From positions 1 to 64,000 of the forward strand of contig NZ_JADLQX010000015.1 in NCBI RefSeq assembly GCF_015477605.1: a stretch of DNA of 64,000 bases, read 5' to 3'. Made by a program: the position numbers and the translations under genes. The notes below the pieces were generated by a model. It was not told the origin of the DNA and did no database searches. It was given only the letters and a program-made list of their open reading frames with translations. The DNA comes from Nocardia amamiensis. Its GTDB lineage: Bacteria; Actinomycetota; Actinomycetes; Mycobacteriales; Mycobacteriaceae. Positions 1 to 7,920 of this stretch are shown one piece after another (position 1 is the stretch's first letter; each line of letters begins with the position of its first letter).

Positions 1-559
1 CGGTGGTGATGACCAGCCGGGCGGCGGCGTCCTCGACGCGTTGGCGCAGGGCGGTGGGGGAGAACCCGGCGAACACCACCGAGTGGGTCAGTCCCAGGCG
101 GGCGCAGGCGAGCATGGCGACGATCGCTTCGGGGATCATCGGCAGGTAGATCGCGACCCGGTCCCCGGCGTGCAGGCCGAGTTCGGTGAGGTAGTTCGCC
201 GCCCGGCACACGTCTTCGAGCAGTTCGGCGTAGGTGATGGCGCGCGAGTCGCCCGGTTCGCCCTCCCAGTGGATGGCGACCTGCGCGCCGTGTCCGGCCA
301 GCACGTGCCGGTCCACACAGTTGTAGGCCACGTTCAGCCGGCCGCCGACGAACCACTTGGCCACCGGCGCGGCGCTCCAATCCAACACCTGACCGAACGG
401 CTGATGCCAATGCAACCGCCCTGCCTGCTCCGCCCAGAACTCCAGCCGATCAGCCCGCGCCCGGTCGTACAGCTCCGCACCCGCGTTCGCTCGGGCGGCG
501 AACTCCGGGGTCGGCGGGTAGGCGGTGTTGTCGCGGTTGTCGGTGGTAGCGCTGGTCAC
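1..559 (-). CDS. acsA: Acetyl-CoA synthetase, AMP-forming (N-terminal part, runs off window)
   Basis: Activates acetate with ATP and CoA to acetyl-CoA through acetyl-adenylate, in the cytoplasm. Only the first 186 codons lie in the window. The translation shows the acetyl-CoA synthetase N-terminal cap (FWAEQAGRLHWHQPF, then KWFVGGRLNVAYNCVDRH) followed by the start of the AMP-binding domain (LPMIPEAIVAMLACARLGL, SVVFAGFSP). The start is GTG at 559, preceded by GGAGAT about 5 nt away. It lies 51 bp downstream of the acetate-type symporter on the same strand, so uptake and activation are probably co-transcribed. No ORF call of useful size covers it because its 3' end is missing. Confidence 0.93.
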   Translation of the reverse strand, partial: MTSATTDNRDNTAYPPTPEFAARANAGAELYDRARADRLEFWAEQAGRLHWHQPFGQVLDWSAAPVAKWFVGGRLNVAYNCVDRHVLAGHGAQVAIHWEGEPGDSRAITYAELLEDVCRAANYLTELGLHAGDRVAIYLPMIPEAIVAMLACARLGLTHSVVFAGFSPTALRQRVEDAAARLVITT

Positions 560-610
560 GCGGAATCTCCTAACGAAAGAACAAGAGGAACAAGGAAGAC
601 CGGGCACTGA

Positions 611-2248
611 TCAGTGCACCACCGCCTTTTCGGCGCCGACACCGGTGAGCGAGCGGACCTCCATCTCTGCCGCCTTGGCAGGGTCCTCGGGCTTGCCGCC
701 GAGGAAGGTGCCGGCAATGCCGAGCACGAAGGCCAACGGGATGGACACGATGCCCGGATTGGACAGCGGGAACCAGTCGAAATCCGATCCCGGCAGCATG
801 GCGGACTTGCTGCCCGAGACCGCGGGGGAGAACACGATCAGCACGATCGTCGAAATCAGCCCGCCGTACATGCTCCAGAGCGCGCCGGTGGTGTTGAACC
901 GCCGCCAGAACAGCGAATACAGGATGGTCGGCAGATTCGCCGACGCGGCGACCGCGAACGCCAGCGCCACCAGGAAGGCCACGTTCTGTCCGTTGGCCAG
1001 GATGCCCAGCGCGATGGCCAGCACGCCGATCACCACCGCCGTGATCCGGGAGACCCGGACCTGTTCGCGCTCACCGGCTTTGCCGCCCTTGATGACGTTG
1101 GCGTAGATGTCGTGCGCGAACGAGGCCGACGCGGTGATGGTCAGGCCGGCGACCACCGCGAGGATGGTGGCGAAGGCGACCGCGGAGATGATGCCGAGCA
1201 GCACCACGCCGCCGAGTTCGAAGGCCAGCAGCGGCGCCGCCGAATTCTGCCCGCCCGCGGCGGCCAGGATGCGGTCCGGCCCGACGATCGCGGCCGCGCC
1301 ATAGCCGAGCACCAGCGTGAACAGGTAGAACGCGCCGATCAGGCCGATCGCCCAGACCACCGAGCGCCGCGCCTCTTTGGCGGTGGGCACGGTGTAGAAG
1401 CGCATCAGCACATGAGGCAGACCCGCGGTGCCGAGCACCAGGGCCAGTCCCAGGGACAGGAAGTTCAGCTTCGAGGTCTCGCTGCCCCCGTACTGCGCTC
1501 CCGGCGCGAGCACGTCGCGCGCGGCGACGGCCTTGCTCGCCGAATCGGAGACCGCGTTCTGCGCGGAGCCGAGGATGTCGGAGAAGTCGAATCCGAACTT
1601 GGCGAACACCATGACGGTCATCAGCGCCGCGCCCACGATCAGCAGCACCGCTTTGATGATCTGCACCCACGTGGTGCCCTTCATGCCGCCGACCAGCACG
1701 TACACGATCATCAGCACGCCGACCACGGCGATCACCACCGACTGCCCGGTCTTGTCGGAGATGTCCAGCAGCAGCGCGACGAGCCCGCCCGCACCTGCCA
1801 TCTGCGCGAGCAGATAGAACAGCGACACCGTCAGCGTGGACAGCGCGGCCGCGGTGCGCACCGGTCCTTCCTTCAGCCGGAAGCTCAGCACGTCGGCCAT
1901 GGTGAATTTGCCGGTGTTGCGCAACATCTCGGCGACGAGCAGCAGCGCGACCAGCCAGGCGACCAGGAATCCGATGGAGTAGAGGAATCCGTCGTAGCCG
2001 TAGACCGCGATGGCGCCGGCGATGCCGAGAAAGCTCGCGGCCGAAAGGTAGTCGCCCGCGATGGCGATGCCGTTCTGCGGGCCGGAGAAACCGCGCCCGC
2101 CGGTGAAGTAGTCGGCGGCGCTGGCGTTGCTGCGGCTGGCCCGGATCACCACGACCATCGTGATCGCCACGAAGACGCCGAAGATGGCGATATTGGCGAT
2201 CGGGTTGCCCACCGTCGCTGCGGCGGCGTAGGTGTGCACGGTGTTCAC
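611..2248 (-). CDS. Sodium:solute symporter, acetate/monocarboxylate type (ActP/MctC-like)
   Basis: Integral membrane cation/carboxylate symporter of the SSS family, 545 aa, the usual length for ActP/MctC proteins. The N-terminal half carries the family pattern DYFTGGRGFSGPQNGIAIAGDY followed by LSAASFLGIAG, and MRFYTVPTAKEARRS in the middle. More than ten hydrophobic segments are visible. The GTG start at 2248 overlaps the stop of the small DUF485 protein (GTGA), indicating translational coupling. With acsA immediately downstream, the likely substrate is acetate or a related short monocarboxylate such as propionate or pyruvate. Substrate choice is inferred from context and family, not seen in the sequence. 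Confidence 0.92.
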   Translation of the reverse strand: MNTVHTYAAAATVGNPIANIAIFGVFVAITMVVVIRASRSNASAADYFTGGRGFSGPQNGIAIAGDYLSAASFLGIAGAIAVYGYDGFLYSIGFLVAWLVALLLVAEMLRNTGKFTMADVLSFRLKEGPVRTAAALSTLTVSLFYLLAQMAGAGGLVALLLDISDKTGQSVVIAVVGVLMIVYVLVGGMKGTTWVQIIKAVLLIVGAALMTVMVFAKFGFDFSDILGSAQNAVSDSASKAVAARDVLAPGAQYGGSETSKLNFLSLGLALVLGTAGLPHVLMRFYTVPTAKEARRSVVWAIGLIGAFYLFTLVLGYGAAAIVGPDRILAAAGGQNSAAPLLAFELGGVVLLGIISAVAFATILAVVAGLTITASASFAHDIYANVIKGGKAGEREQVRVSRITAVVIGVLAIALGILANGQNVAFLVALAFAVAASANLPTILYSLFWRRFNTTGALWSMYGGLISTIVLIVFSPAVSGSKSAMLPGSDFDWFPLSNPGIVSIPLAFVLGIAGTFLGGKPEDPAKAAEMEVRSLTGVGAEKAVVH

Positions 2249-2601
2249 GCTCGGTCTCCCTCGAGGTAGCCGCGGATGGCCGCCGCGCGCGGGTCCAGTT
2301 CCCGGTTGGCGAACCGGACGTACAGGGCGGTGATGGTGAAGGTGGAGGCGAATTGGCCCAGGCCGAACAGCAATCCGACGTTGATGTTGCCGAATACCGG
2401 GCGGCTCATGAAGTCGTGCGCGTAGGCGCCGAGCAGCACGTAACCCAGGTACCAGAGCAGGAACAGTGCGGTCATCGGAAATACGAAGCGCCGCAGGCGG
2501 TTTCGCAGTTCCTGAAATTGGGGACTCGCCTGGATTCCGGCGAATTCCGCTGCGCTCGGCGCTACCCGAGGTGCGGGTTTGTCGAGATTGGGACTGGTCA
2601 T
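2245..2601 (-). CDS. DUF485 small membrane protein, symporter partner
   Basis: 118-residue inner-membrane protein with two predicted transmembrane segments (FVFPMTALFLLWYLGYVLLGAYA and INVGLLFGLGQFASTFTITALYVRFA). This is the DUF485/YjcH pattern; family members are nearly always encoded just before an acetate-type symporter, as here. It ends with FANRELDPRAAAIRGYLEGDRA. Its stop overlaps the symporter start by 4 bp. Its biochemical role is not established; it probably assists or modulates the symporter. ATG at 2601 is preceded by AGGA. It is the first gene of the symporter-acsA unit, so the promoter should lie in 2602-2795. Confidence 0.88.
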   Translation of the reverse strand: MTSPNLDKPAPRVAPSAAEFAGIQASPQFQELRNRLRRFVFPMTALFLLWYLGYVLLGAYAHDFMSRPVFGNINVGLLFGLGQFASTFTITALYVRFANRELDPRAAAIRGYLEGDRA

Positions 2602-2795
2602 GATGGTCCTACCAAGTGACGTGGCTTACTTCTCGAGGACGGTAAACCAGGCATGCGGACCGACTGTAGGCTGTGGTGTGGGTCACTCCGTGAAGGTGGT
2701 CGAATCTGCGGCGAGCGGTCGTTGCGGCGCGACGAACGGTCGCACCACGCAACCCTTCCCGCGCGACGCCGGGTAGGTGCGCGTTGCATGGCGGG
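2602..2795 (-). promoter_or_regulatory. Intergenic promoter region of the DUF485-symporter-acsA unit
   Basis: 194 bp without a convincing gene between the stop of the second symporter and the DUF485 start. Gene orientation makes it the only leader for the downstream unit if that unit is transcribed separately. I see no confident -35/-10 pair and no strong terminator hairpin. The short ORFs crossing it are shadows with no domain content. Confidence 0.4.
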
Positions 2796-4544
2796 TCAGT
2801 CGGAACGCAGGCTGCGCTCGCGATCCGCGCCCATCCCGAGGCGTTCCGGCGCGTGCATCCGGACGAAGATCCGGCCGACCGCTCTGCCGCCGAGCCCGCG
2901 GGTGAACGCGCTGACCAGCACCATGCTGGCGAACGCCAACGGCACGCTGATCGCCGCGGGATAGCCGAGCAGTGCCGCGGGCCAGCCGTCGGCCACCTCG
3001 CCGGAGAACCCGCCGGAGACCGGGACGACCGTCGCCCCGCCCGCCGTGAGACCACCCGCCACCAAGCCCGCCGCCGCGCCCGCCGCGGTCAGCCCGCGCC
3101 ACCAGATCCCCAGCACCAGCAGCGGACACAGGGTGGAGGCGGCCACCGCGAACGCCAACCCCACAGTGCGGGACAGATCCAGCGACGCGACGGTCAGCGA
3201 CAGCGTCAACGGCACCGCGCCCGCGGCCAGCGCCGCCGTGCGGAAATCGCGGATCCGGCCGCGCAGCATATCGGTGCTGAGCACGCCCGCGATGCTCACC
3301 AGCAGGCCCGACGACGTGGACAGGAACGCGGCGATCGCCCCCGCCGCGGCCAGCGCCGCGAGCAGCTGACCCGGCAGTCCGGCGACCACCGCCGCGGGCA
3401 GCAGCACGACCGCGGCATCGGAGGTGCCCGTGATCAGCAGTTGCGGCACGTACAGCCGCGCGAAAACGCCCAGCAGCACCGGGAACAGGTAGAACACCCC
3501 GACCAGGCCGATCACCGCCAGCGCTGTCGCCCTGGCCGCCCGTCCGTCCGGGTTGGTGTAGAAGCGCACCAGCACATGCGGCAGCCCCATGGTGCCGAGG
3601 AAGGTCGCGAGGATCAGCGAGTAGACCTGATAGGTCGGATGCGGCCCGCCCAGCCCACCGCCCGGCGCCAGCCAGCCCGTCCCGTCCGTGGGCGCGCCCG
3701 CGACGACCGGCACCGCGGAGCCTGCCTCCAGCACCAGCCGGGTGCCCGCGGCCAGCTCGTGGGTGCCCGGCGTCAGCGGCACCGACCCGTCGACCACGCG
3801 GTCGTCGAGGATGCCGGTGATCGAAACCTGCTCCGCGGCGGCGACCCGCACCAGGACGTCGGTGCTCACCTCGACCGTGGTGCGTTCGGACACCACCGGC
3901 GGAGCCGGTGCCCCCAGTTCGCGCTCGTCGGCGAGGAAGTGCCCGAGCAGAACCAGCGCCGGGATCGCCACGGCGGTGAGTTTCAACCAGTACTGGAACG
4001 CCTGGACCAGGGTGATCGAGCGCATCCCGCCGCCGACCACGTTGGCGATGACGATCGTGCCCACCGCCACCGCGCCCACCCAGTCCGGCACGCCCAGCAG
4101 CAGGTGCAGCGTCAGTCCCGCTCCCTGGAACTGCGGGATCAGATACACCGCGCAGATGAGCACCACGACGGTGGCCGCCAGCCTGCGCAAACGTGGTGAG
4201 CCCAGGCGGAATTCGGCGAAGTCGGGCACCGTGTACGCGCCGGACCGGCGCAGCGGTGCGGCGACGAACAACAGCAGCGCGAGATATCCCGCGGTGAATC
4301 CCACCGGATACCACAGCGCGTCCGCCCCGTATTTGGCGATCAGTCCGGCGACGCCGAGAAACGAAGCGGCCGAAAGATATTCGCCGGAAATGGCGGCGGC
4401 GTTCCAGCGTGGTCCGACGCTGCGCGAGGCGACCAGGAAGTCGGAGGTGGTGCGCGCGAGACGCACGCCGTACGCACCGATCGCCACGGTGGCCAGCGCC
4501 GCGAGAACCAGCGCGGCCACGGTCAGCGCGGAGCCCGCGATCAC
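2796..4544 (-). CDS. Second sodium:solute symporter (MctC-like)
   Basis: Integral membrane SSS-family symporter, about 582 aa. It shares the family signature with its neighbour (DFLVASRSVGPRWNAAAISGEY then LSAASFLGVAG; VRFYTNPDGRAARATALAV), so the two are paralogues. It differs by a hydrophilic insertion around residues 230-295 (ERTTVEVSTDVLVRVAA onward), giving an extra soluble loop. I chose GTG at 4544 (VIAGSALTVAALVL), directly before the first membrane helix; a reading extending to 4691 would run into the DUF485-like gene and has implausible composition. The ribosome site is poor, so the start is uncertain. It belongs to the kinase-regulator operon and may be the transporter that the two-component system controls or senses. 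Confidence 0.88.
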   Translation of the reverse strand: MIAGSALTVAALVLAALATVAIGAYGVRLARTTSDFLVASRSVGPRWNAAAISGEYLSAASFLGVAGLIAKYGADALWYPVGFTAGYLALLLFVAAPLRRSGAYTVPDFAEFRLGSPRLRRLAATVVVLICAVYLIPQFQGAGLTLHLLLGVPDWVGAVAVGTIVIANVVGGGMRSITLVQAFQYWLKLTAVAIPALVLLGHFLADERELGAPAPPVVSERTTVEVSTDVLVRVAAAEQVSITGILDDRVVDGSVPLTPGTHELAAGTRLVLEAGSAVPVVAGAPTDGTGWLAPGGGLGGPHPTYQVYSLILATFLGTMGLPHVLVRFYTNPDGRAARATALAVIGLVGVFYLFPVLLGVFARLYVPQLLITGTSDAAVVLLPAAVVAGLPGQLLAALAAAGAIAAFLSTSSGLLVSIAGVLSTDMLRGRIRDFRTAALAAGAVPLTLSLTVASLDLSRTVGLAFAVAASTLCPLLVLGIWWRGLTAAGAAAGLVAGGLTAGGATVVPVSGGFSGEVADGWPAALLGYPAAISVPLAFASMVLVSAFTRGLGGRAVGRIFVRMHAPERLGMGADRERSLRSD

Positions 4545-4635
4545 GGCGCACCCAGAAGCGAGTGAAAGAGACCGACAGCGTCGCCGCGGTCGGCGGTGGC
4601 CCGCTCCGGGCAGGTGGTCCGGGTCGAGCGCATCG

Positions 4636-5001
4636 TCAATCCTCGGCCAGCTCGAGGAAATCCTGTTCGTTGCGCTCGGCCAGCCGCACATAGATCCGGC
4701 CGATCAGGAACAGCAGCGGGTATACCGCGCCGCCGAGCAGCAACCACGGCAACCGGATCCCCAGCACCTCCATCGATCCGATCGCCCCGGTTCGCAGCAG
4801 AACGGGCAGGGCGCACAGTCCGGCGATCGTCACCAGACCCAATCGCAGGGCGAGCCCGAGCTGCGCGCGGATCAGCCCGCCGATGAGCGCCTCGCCGAAC
4901 TCGGTCTGCTCGGCGACCTCCACCCGCGTGCGCACCCGTCGCGCTCCGCGTCGCTGCGAGAGCACGACGCGCTGGCGCACCGGACGCTGCGGCCCGGTCA
5001 C
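4636..5001 (-). CDS. DUF485-like small membrane protein in the two-component operon
   Basis: About 121 aa with two hydrophobic segments (RLGLVTIAGLCALPVLL and RLPWLLLGGAVYPLLFLIGRIYV) and an acidic C-terminus (RLAERNEQDFLELAED). It occupies the same place relative to its symporter as the DUF485 protein at 2245. The N-terminus is basic and rich in arginine. GTG at 5001 overlaps the response-regulator stop (GTGA), which fixes the start and implies coupled translation; the upstream-extended frame is only the overlap with the regulator gene. Role inferred from position: accessory subunit of the second symporter. Confidence 0.82.
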   Translation of the reverse strand: MTGPQRPVRQRVVLSQRRGARRVRTRVEVAEQTEFGEALIGGLIRAQLGLALRLGLVTIAGLCALPVLLRTGAIGSMEVLGIRLPWLLLGGAVYPLLFLIGRIYVRLAERNEQDFLELAED

Positions 5002-5786
5002 GAGGTGCCCCGGTGCCGATGGCGGTGCACCAGCCGTTGTTTCAGCTCGCGCACCTGCCTGCGGCTGACCGGCAGTTCGACGGCCTGCGCCGCGCCCTCG
5101 GCGCGCAGGCACACCATGGTCCCGGTGCCCACTGTGCGCAGCCCGGTGACCAGCCGAAGCGCGACCAGATACGACCGGTGCACCCGCAGAAAGCCCGCGT
5201 CTTGCCAGCGGGATTCCAACGCCGACAACGGAATCCGCACCAGATGTGATCCGCCGCTGGTGTGCAGCCGGGCATAGTCCCCGTCGGCCTCCACCCAGCT
5301 GACGCTCGATCGCGGCACCAGCGTGGTCACCCCGCCCAGCTCCACGGGGATGACCTCACTCGGGTCGGTGCGCGTATCCGTGGCGGGCTGGTGCGGCGTG
5401 CTGCGGGCGGCGGTGATGCGCCGCACCGTTTCGGCCAGACGCGCTTCGCGCAGCGGTTTGAGCAGATAGTCCACCGCGCCCAGGTCGAATGCCGCGATCG
5501 CCCGGTCGTCGTGCGCCGTCACGAAGACCACCGCGGGCGGACTGGCGAATTCCGAAAGGATTCCGGCCAGCTCCATCCCATCCAGTCCCGGCATGTTGAT
5601 GTCCAGGAACACCGCGTCGATCGGATGCGCCCGCAGCATCCGCAGCGCGCTGGTGGCGTCACCCGCGGCGTGGATCTCGCCGATCTCGGACCGCGCGCGC
5701 AGCAGATACACCAGCTCGTCGAGAGCGGGTTTCTCATCGTCCACGGCGAGCACGCGCAGCGCCGGCTTGCTGGTAACGCGGGTCAC
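4998..5786 (-). CDS. LytTR-family response regulator
   Basis: Two-domain transcription regulator, 262 aa. Residues 10-125 form a receiver domain: acidic pocket D16/D17, phospho-acceptor D62 in FLDINMPGLDG, and K in YLLKPLREA. Residues about 150-252 form a LytTR DNA-binding domain (WVEADGDYARLHTSGGSHLVR, FLRVHRSYLVAL, ELPVSRRQVRELKQRL). GTG at 5786. It is 83 bp downstream of the sensor kinase and translationally coupled to the membrane protein after it. LytTR systems of this type in actinobacteria are commonly linked to carboxylate transport; here it very likely controls the symporter genes and perhaps acsA. That target assignment is inference. Confidence 0.93.
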   Translation of the reverse strand: MTRVTSKPALRVLAVDDEKPALDELVYLLRARSEIGEIHAAGDATSALRMLRAHPIDAVFLDINMPGLDGMELAGILSEFASPPAVVFVTAHDDRAIAAFDLGAVDYLLKPLREARLAETVRRITAARSTPHQPATDTRTDPSEVIPVELGGVTTLVPRSSVSWVEADGDYARLHTSGGSHLVRIPLSALESRWQDAGFLRVHRSYLVALRLVTGLRTVGTGTMVCLRAEGAAQAVELPVSRRQVRELKQRLVHRHRHRGTS

Positions 5787-5869
5787 AACCGCTCCATCGT
5801 AAGGGGGCGCCCGACCGGGCGCGGGCGGATACCGGCCGTGCTGTCACCGGCCGCCCGGCGGCGCGTTCC

Positions 5870-7057
5870 TCAGGCCCGGATGCCCGCGCGGAACTTGGGG
5901 ACGCGCAAGCTGACCTTCGTGCCCGCGCCGGGCGCGGTCTCCACGACCAAGCCGTAGTCGTCGCCGAAGGCCGCGCGCAGCCGGTCGTCGACGTTCGCCA
6001 GTCCGATATGGGCCGACTCGCCGGAGCCCGTACCGGTGCCGACCGCATCGAGCTCGCCGGAGCGCAGCAGGTCCGGGTCCATGCCGACGCCGTCGTCCTC
6101 CACGCTGATCACGCAGTCGGTCCCCGCGTCGGTGGCGACGATGGTGACGGTCCCGCCGTCCGCGGTGGCCGCCAGACCGTGCCGTACCGCGTTCTCCACC
6201 AGCGGCTGCAGCGCGAGAAAAGGCAGGACCACGCCGAGCACCTCGGGCGCGATGCGCAGCCGGACCTGCAACGCGTCGCCGAAACGCGCCCGCTCGAGTG
6301 CGAGGTACCGCTCGATATTGCGCAGTTCGTCGGCCAGTACCGTGAACTCGCCCGCGGCCCGGAAGGAGTATCGGGTGAAGTCGGCGAACTCCAGGATGAG
6401 CTCGCGGGCGCGTGCCGGATCGGTGCGGACGAACGAGGCGATCGTGTTCAGCGCGTTGTAGATGAAATGCGGGCTGATCTGCGCACGCAGTGCGCGCACT
6501 TCCGCGCGATCCAACCGGGCCCGCGACGCGTCTAGCTCGGCCAACTCCAACTGACCGCAGGCATAGCGCGCCACCTCCGCGACCGCCCCGAGCCGTCCGG
6601 GCCCGGGCGGCCCGGGGCTCACCACGCCGAGTACCCCGGCCACCCCGGTGGATTCGATCAGTAATGGCTGCGCGATCAGGGTGCGCGCGGCGTGCTCGCC
6701 GCGCCCGGGTCCCGCGACCAGCACCGGGCGCTCACCGGCCACTGCGCGCTCGGCCGCCTCGATGAAGTATTCGGCCAGTTCGGGGTGCGGCCCCTCCCAG
6801 GCCAACAGCGTTCCGTCCGGACCGGCCACCGCGAGCGCCTCGGCGCCGGTGAGCGCGCGCAGGTGCGGCGCGGCTTCGCGCGCGGACCGCTCGGTCAGCC
6901 CGCGGCGCAGCGGGACCGCCGCCAGCGACGCGGTGTGCAGTGCCGAGTGCACCGCCCGCTCGGCGGGCGTGGCCACCACCCTGCGAGTGCGCGACCAGAT
7001 CAGCAGCGCACCCGCGATCAGCGCCGCCGCGGCCACGACGGCGAGTGCGGTGGTCAT
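5870..7057 (-). CDS. LytS-type sensor histidine kinase
   Basis: 395-aa sensor kinase. One N-terminal transmembrane helix (residues 3-22, TALAVVAAAALIAGALLIW) is followed by a GAF-like sensory region (about 45-165), then the LytS/His_kinase signature LRAQISPHFIYNALNTIASF with phospho-acceptor H197, and an ATPase domain with N-box QPLVENAVRHGL and G-box EDDGVGMD and HIGLANVDDRL. Partner of the LytTR regulator 83 bp downstream. The single helix and cytoplasmic GAF-like domain suggest it senses an internal metabolite or a partner transporter rather than an external ligand. ATG at 7057. Confidence 0.92.
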   Translation of the reverse strand: MTTALAVVAAAALIAGALLIWSRTRRVVATPAERAVHSALHTASLAAVPLRRGLTERSAREAAPHLRALTGAEALAVAGPDGTLLAWEGPHPELAEYFIEAAERAVAGERPVLVAGPGRGEHAARTLIAQPLLIESTGVAGVLGVVSPGPPGPGRLGAVAEVARYACGQLELAELDASRARLDRAEVRALRAQISPHFIYNALNTIASFVRTDPARARELILEFADFTRYSFRAAGEFTVLADELRNIERYLALERARFGDALQVRLRIAPEVLGVVLPFLALQPLVENAVRHGLAATADGGTVTIVATDAGTDCVISVEDDGVGMDPDLLRSGELDAVGTGTGSGESAHIGLANVDDRLRAAFGDDYGLVVETAPGAGTKVSLRVPKFRAGIRA

Positions 7058-7163
7058 GGCAGGCTTCGGCGCGGGCGGTCCATGGGCCGATTATGGCGTC
7101 GAGCCGCTCCGTGCGTGCACCGGCTTCGGGTCGGACACCGAGAAACCCGAGCGCGGTCGCTTC

Positions 7164-7604
7164 CTAGCCCTGGTACTTCGGCACCGTGAACTCGACCGTG
7201 CCCGGATCCGGGAAGTGCGGGGCGCCGATGGTGACCGTCGCGGTGAAATGACCGATGCCCGGGGCGAACAGGGTGGAGTGGCTGCTGTTGGCCCAGTATC
7301 CGGGTCCGTGCGCGATCACCTGGAACGCGCCCGTTTGACCGGTGGCCACATTGCGCCAGTTCAGCGTGACCGGCAGGGTGCACGGCCCGACGCCGACCAA
7401 CATCGTGCTCACGGTGAACGCGGCCTGGTTCGGATAGGCGTCGCCGTTGACCGACATCTCCACCTGTCCCGCGCACGCCCCCTGGGCGAGTGTGTAGACG
7501 GTGGCGAACTCGACGGCCGGTGCTGCCGCGGCGGGCGCGGCCATCGCGACCAGGGTCGCCGCCGCCACGGCGGGAACGGCCAACAGTGCTGTCGTCGAAT
7601 TCAT
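7164..7604 (-). CDS. Secreted protein of unknown function
   Basis: 146 aa, exported. The N-terminus MNSTTALLAVPAVAAATLVAMAAPAAAAPAV is a signal peptide with likely cleavage after the AAA run near residue 28. The mature part is about 118 residues, beta-rich in character, with two cysteines (QGACAGQ and VGPCTLP) that could form one disulfide. ATG at 7604 is preceded by GGAGGT at a good distance; the longer in-frame extension beyond it has no coding character. I do not recognise the family; phrases such as LNWRNVATGQTGAF recall small exported proteins common in Nocardia and Rhodococcus. It is followed by the kinase gene on the same strand but 106 bp away. Confidence 0.8.
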   Translation of the reverse strand: MNSTTALLAVPAVAAATLVAMAAPAAAAPAVEFATVYTLAQGACAGQVEMSVNGDAYPNQAAFTVSTMLVGVGPCTLPVTLNWRNVATGQTGAFQVIAHGPGYWANSSHSTLFAPGIGHFTATVTIGAPHFPDPGTVEFTVPKYQG

Positions 7605-7920
7605 CGACACCTCCACAGGCTCGAGAACATCCGTGTCCGTCGTGCATCCGTCCCCCGATACGCCCGGCGGCGTCGTGGGGAGGAAGGCCGAGAGTACCGC
7701 CGTGCGGCGACCGCGGTGCGGGAGTTCCGGCATTCGGCGCGACCCGACACTCGCGGAAATCGGACGCCCACACGGCGAGTCGCCAGGACGCGCCGCCGGT
7801 CGTTTCCACCGACACGCCGGGCGCGGACCGGATGCCAGCGCGCCGTGAAAAACCCGTCGGTGGGCACCCCTAGAATCGGTCCAGCCAACCCCCGTCGAGA
7901 CTTTGGGAGGAAGGACCGTC
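7605..7920. promoter_or_regulatory. Divergent intergenic region before dnaE1
   Basis: 316 bp between the secreted-protein start on the minus strand and dnaE1 on the plus strand. It must hold both promoters. Visible elements are the GGAGGT ribosome site for the minus gene at 7609-7614 and the GGGAGGAAGG ribosome site for dnaE1 at 7905-7914. ORFs covering the rest are shadows without domain content. No strong repeat was found. Confidence 0.5.

Noticed and set aside
2612..2624. The 13-mer CCAAGTGACGTGG occurs both upstream of the DUF485-symporter unit and upstream of the MarR gene at 63709.
   Set aside because: A single shared 13-mer in 64 kb of GC-rich DNA, read on both strands, is expected by chance; only partly symmetric.
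7903..7920. TTG at 7903 as the dnaE1 start.
   Set aside because: It precedes the GGGAGGAAGG ribosome site, which is correctly spaced for TTG 7921; homologues begin near the latter.
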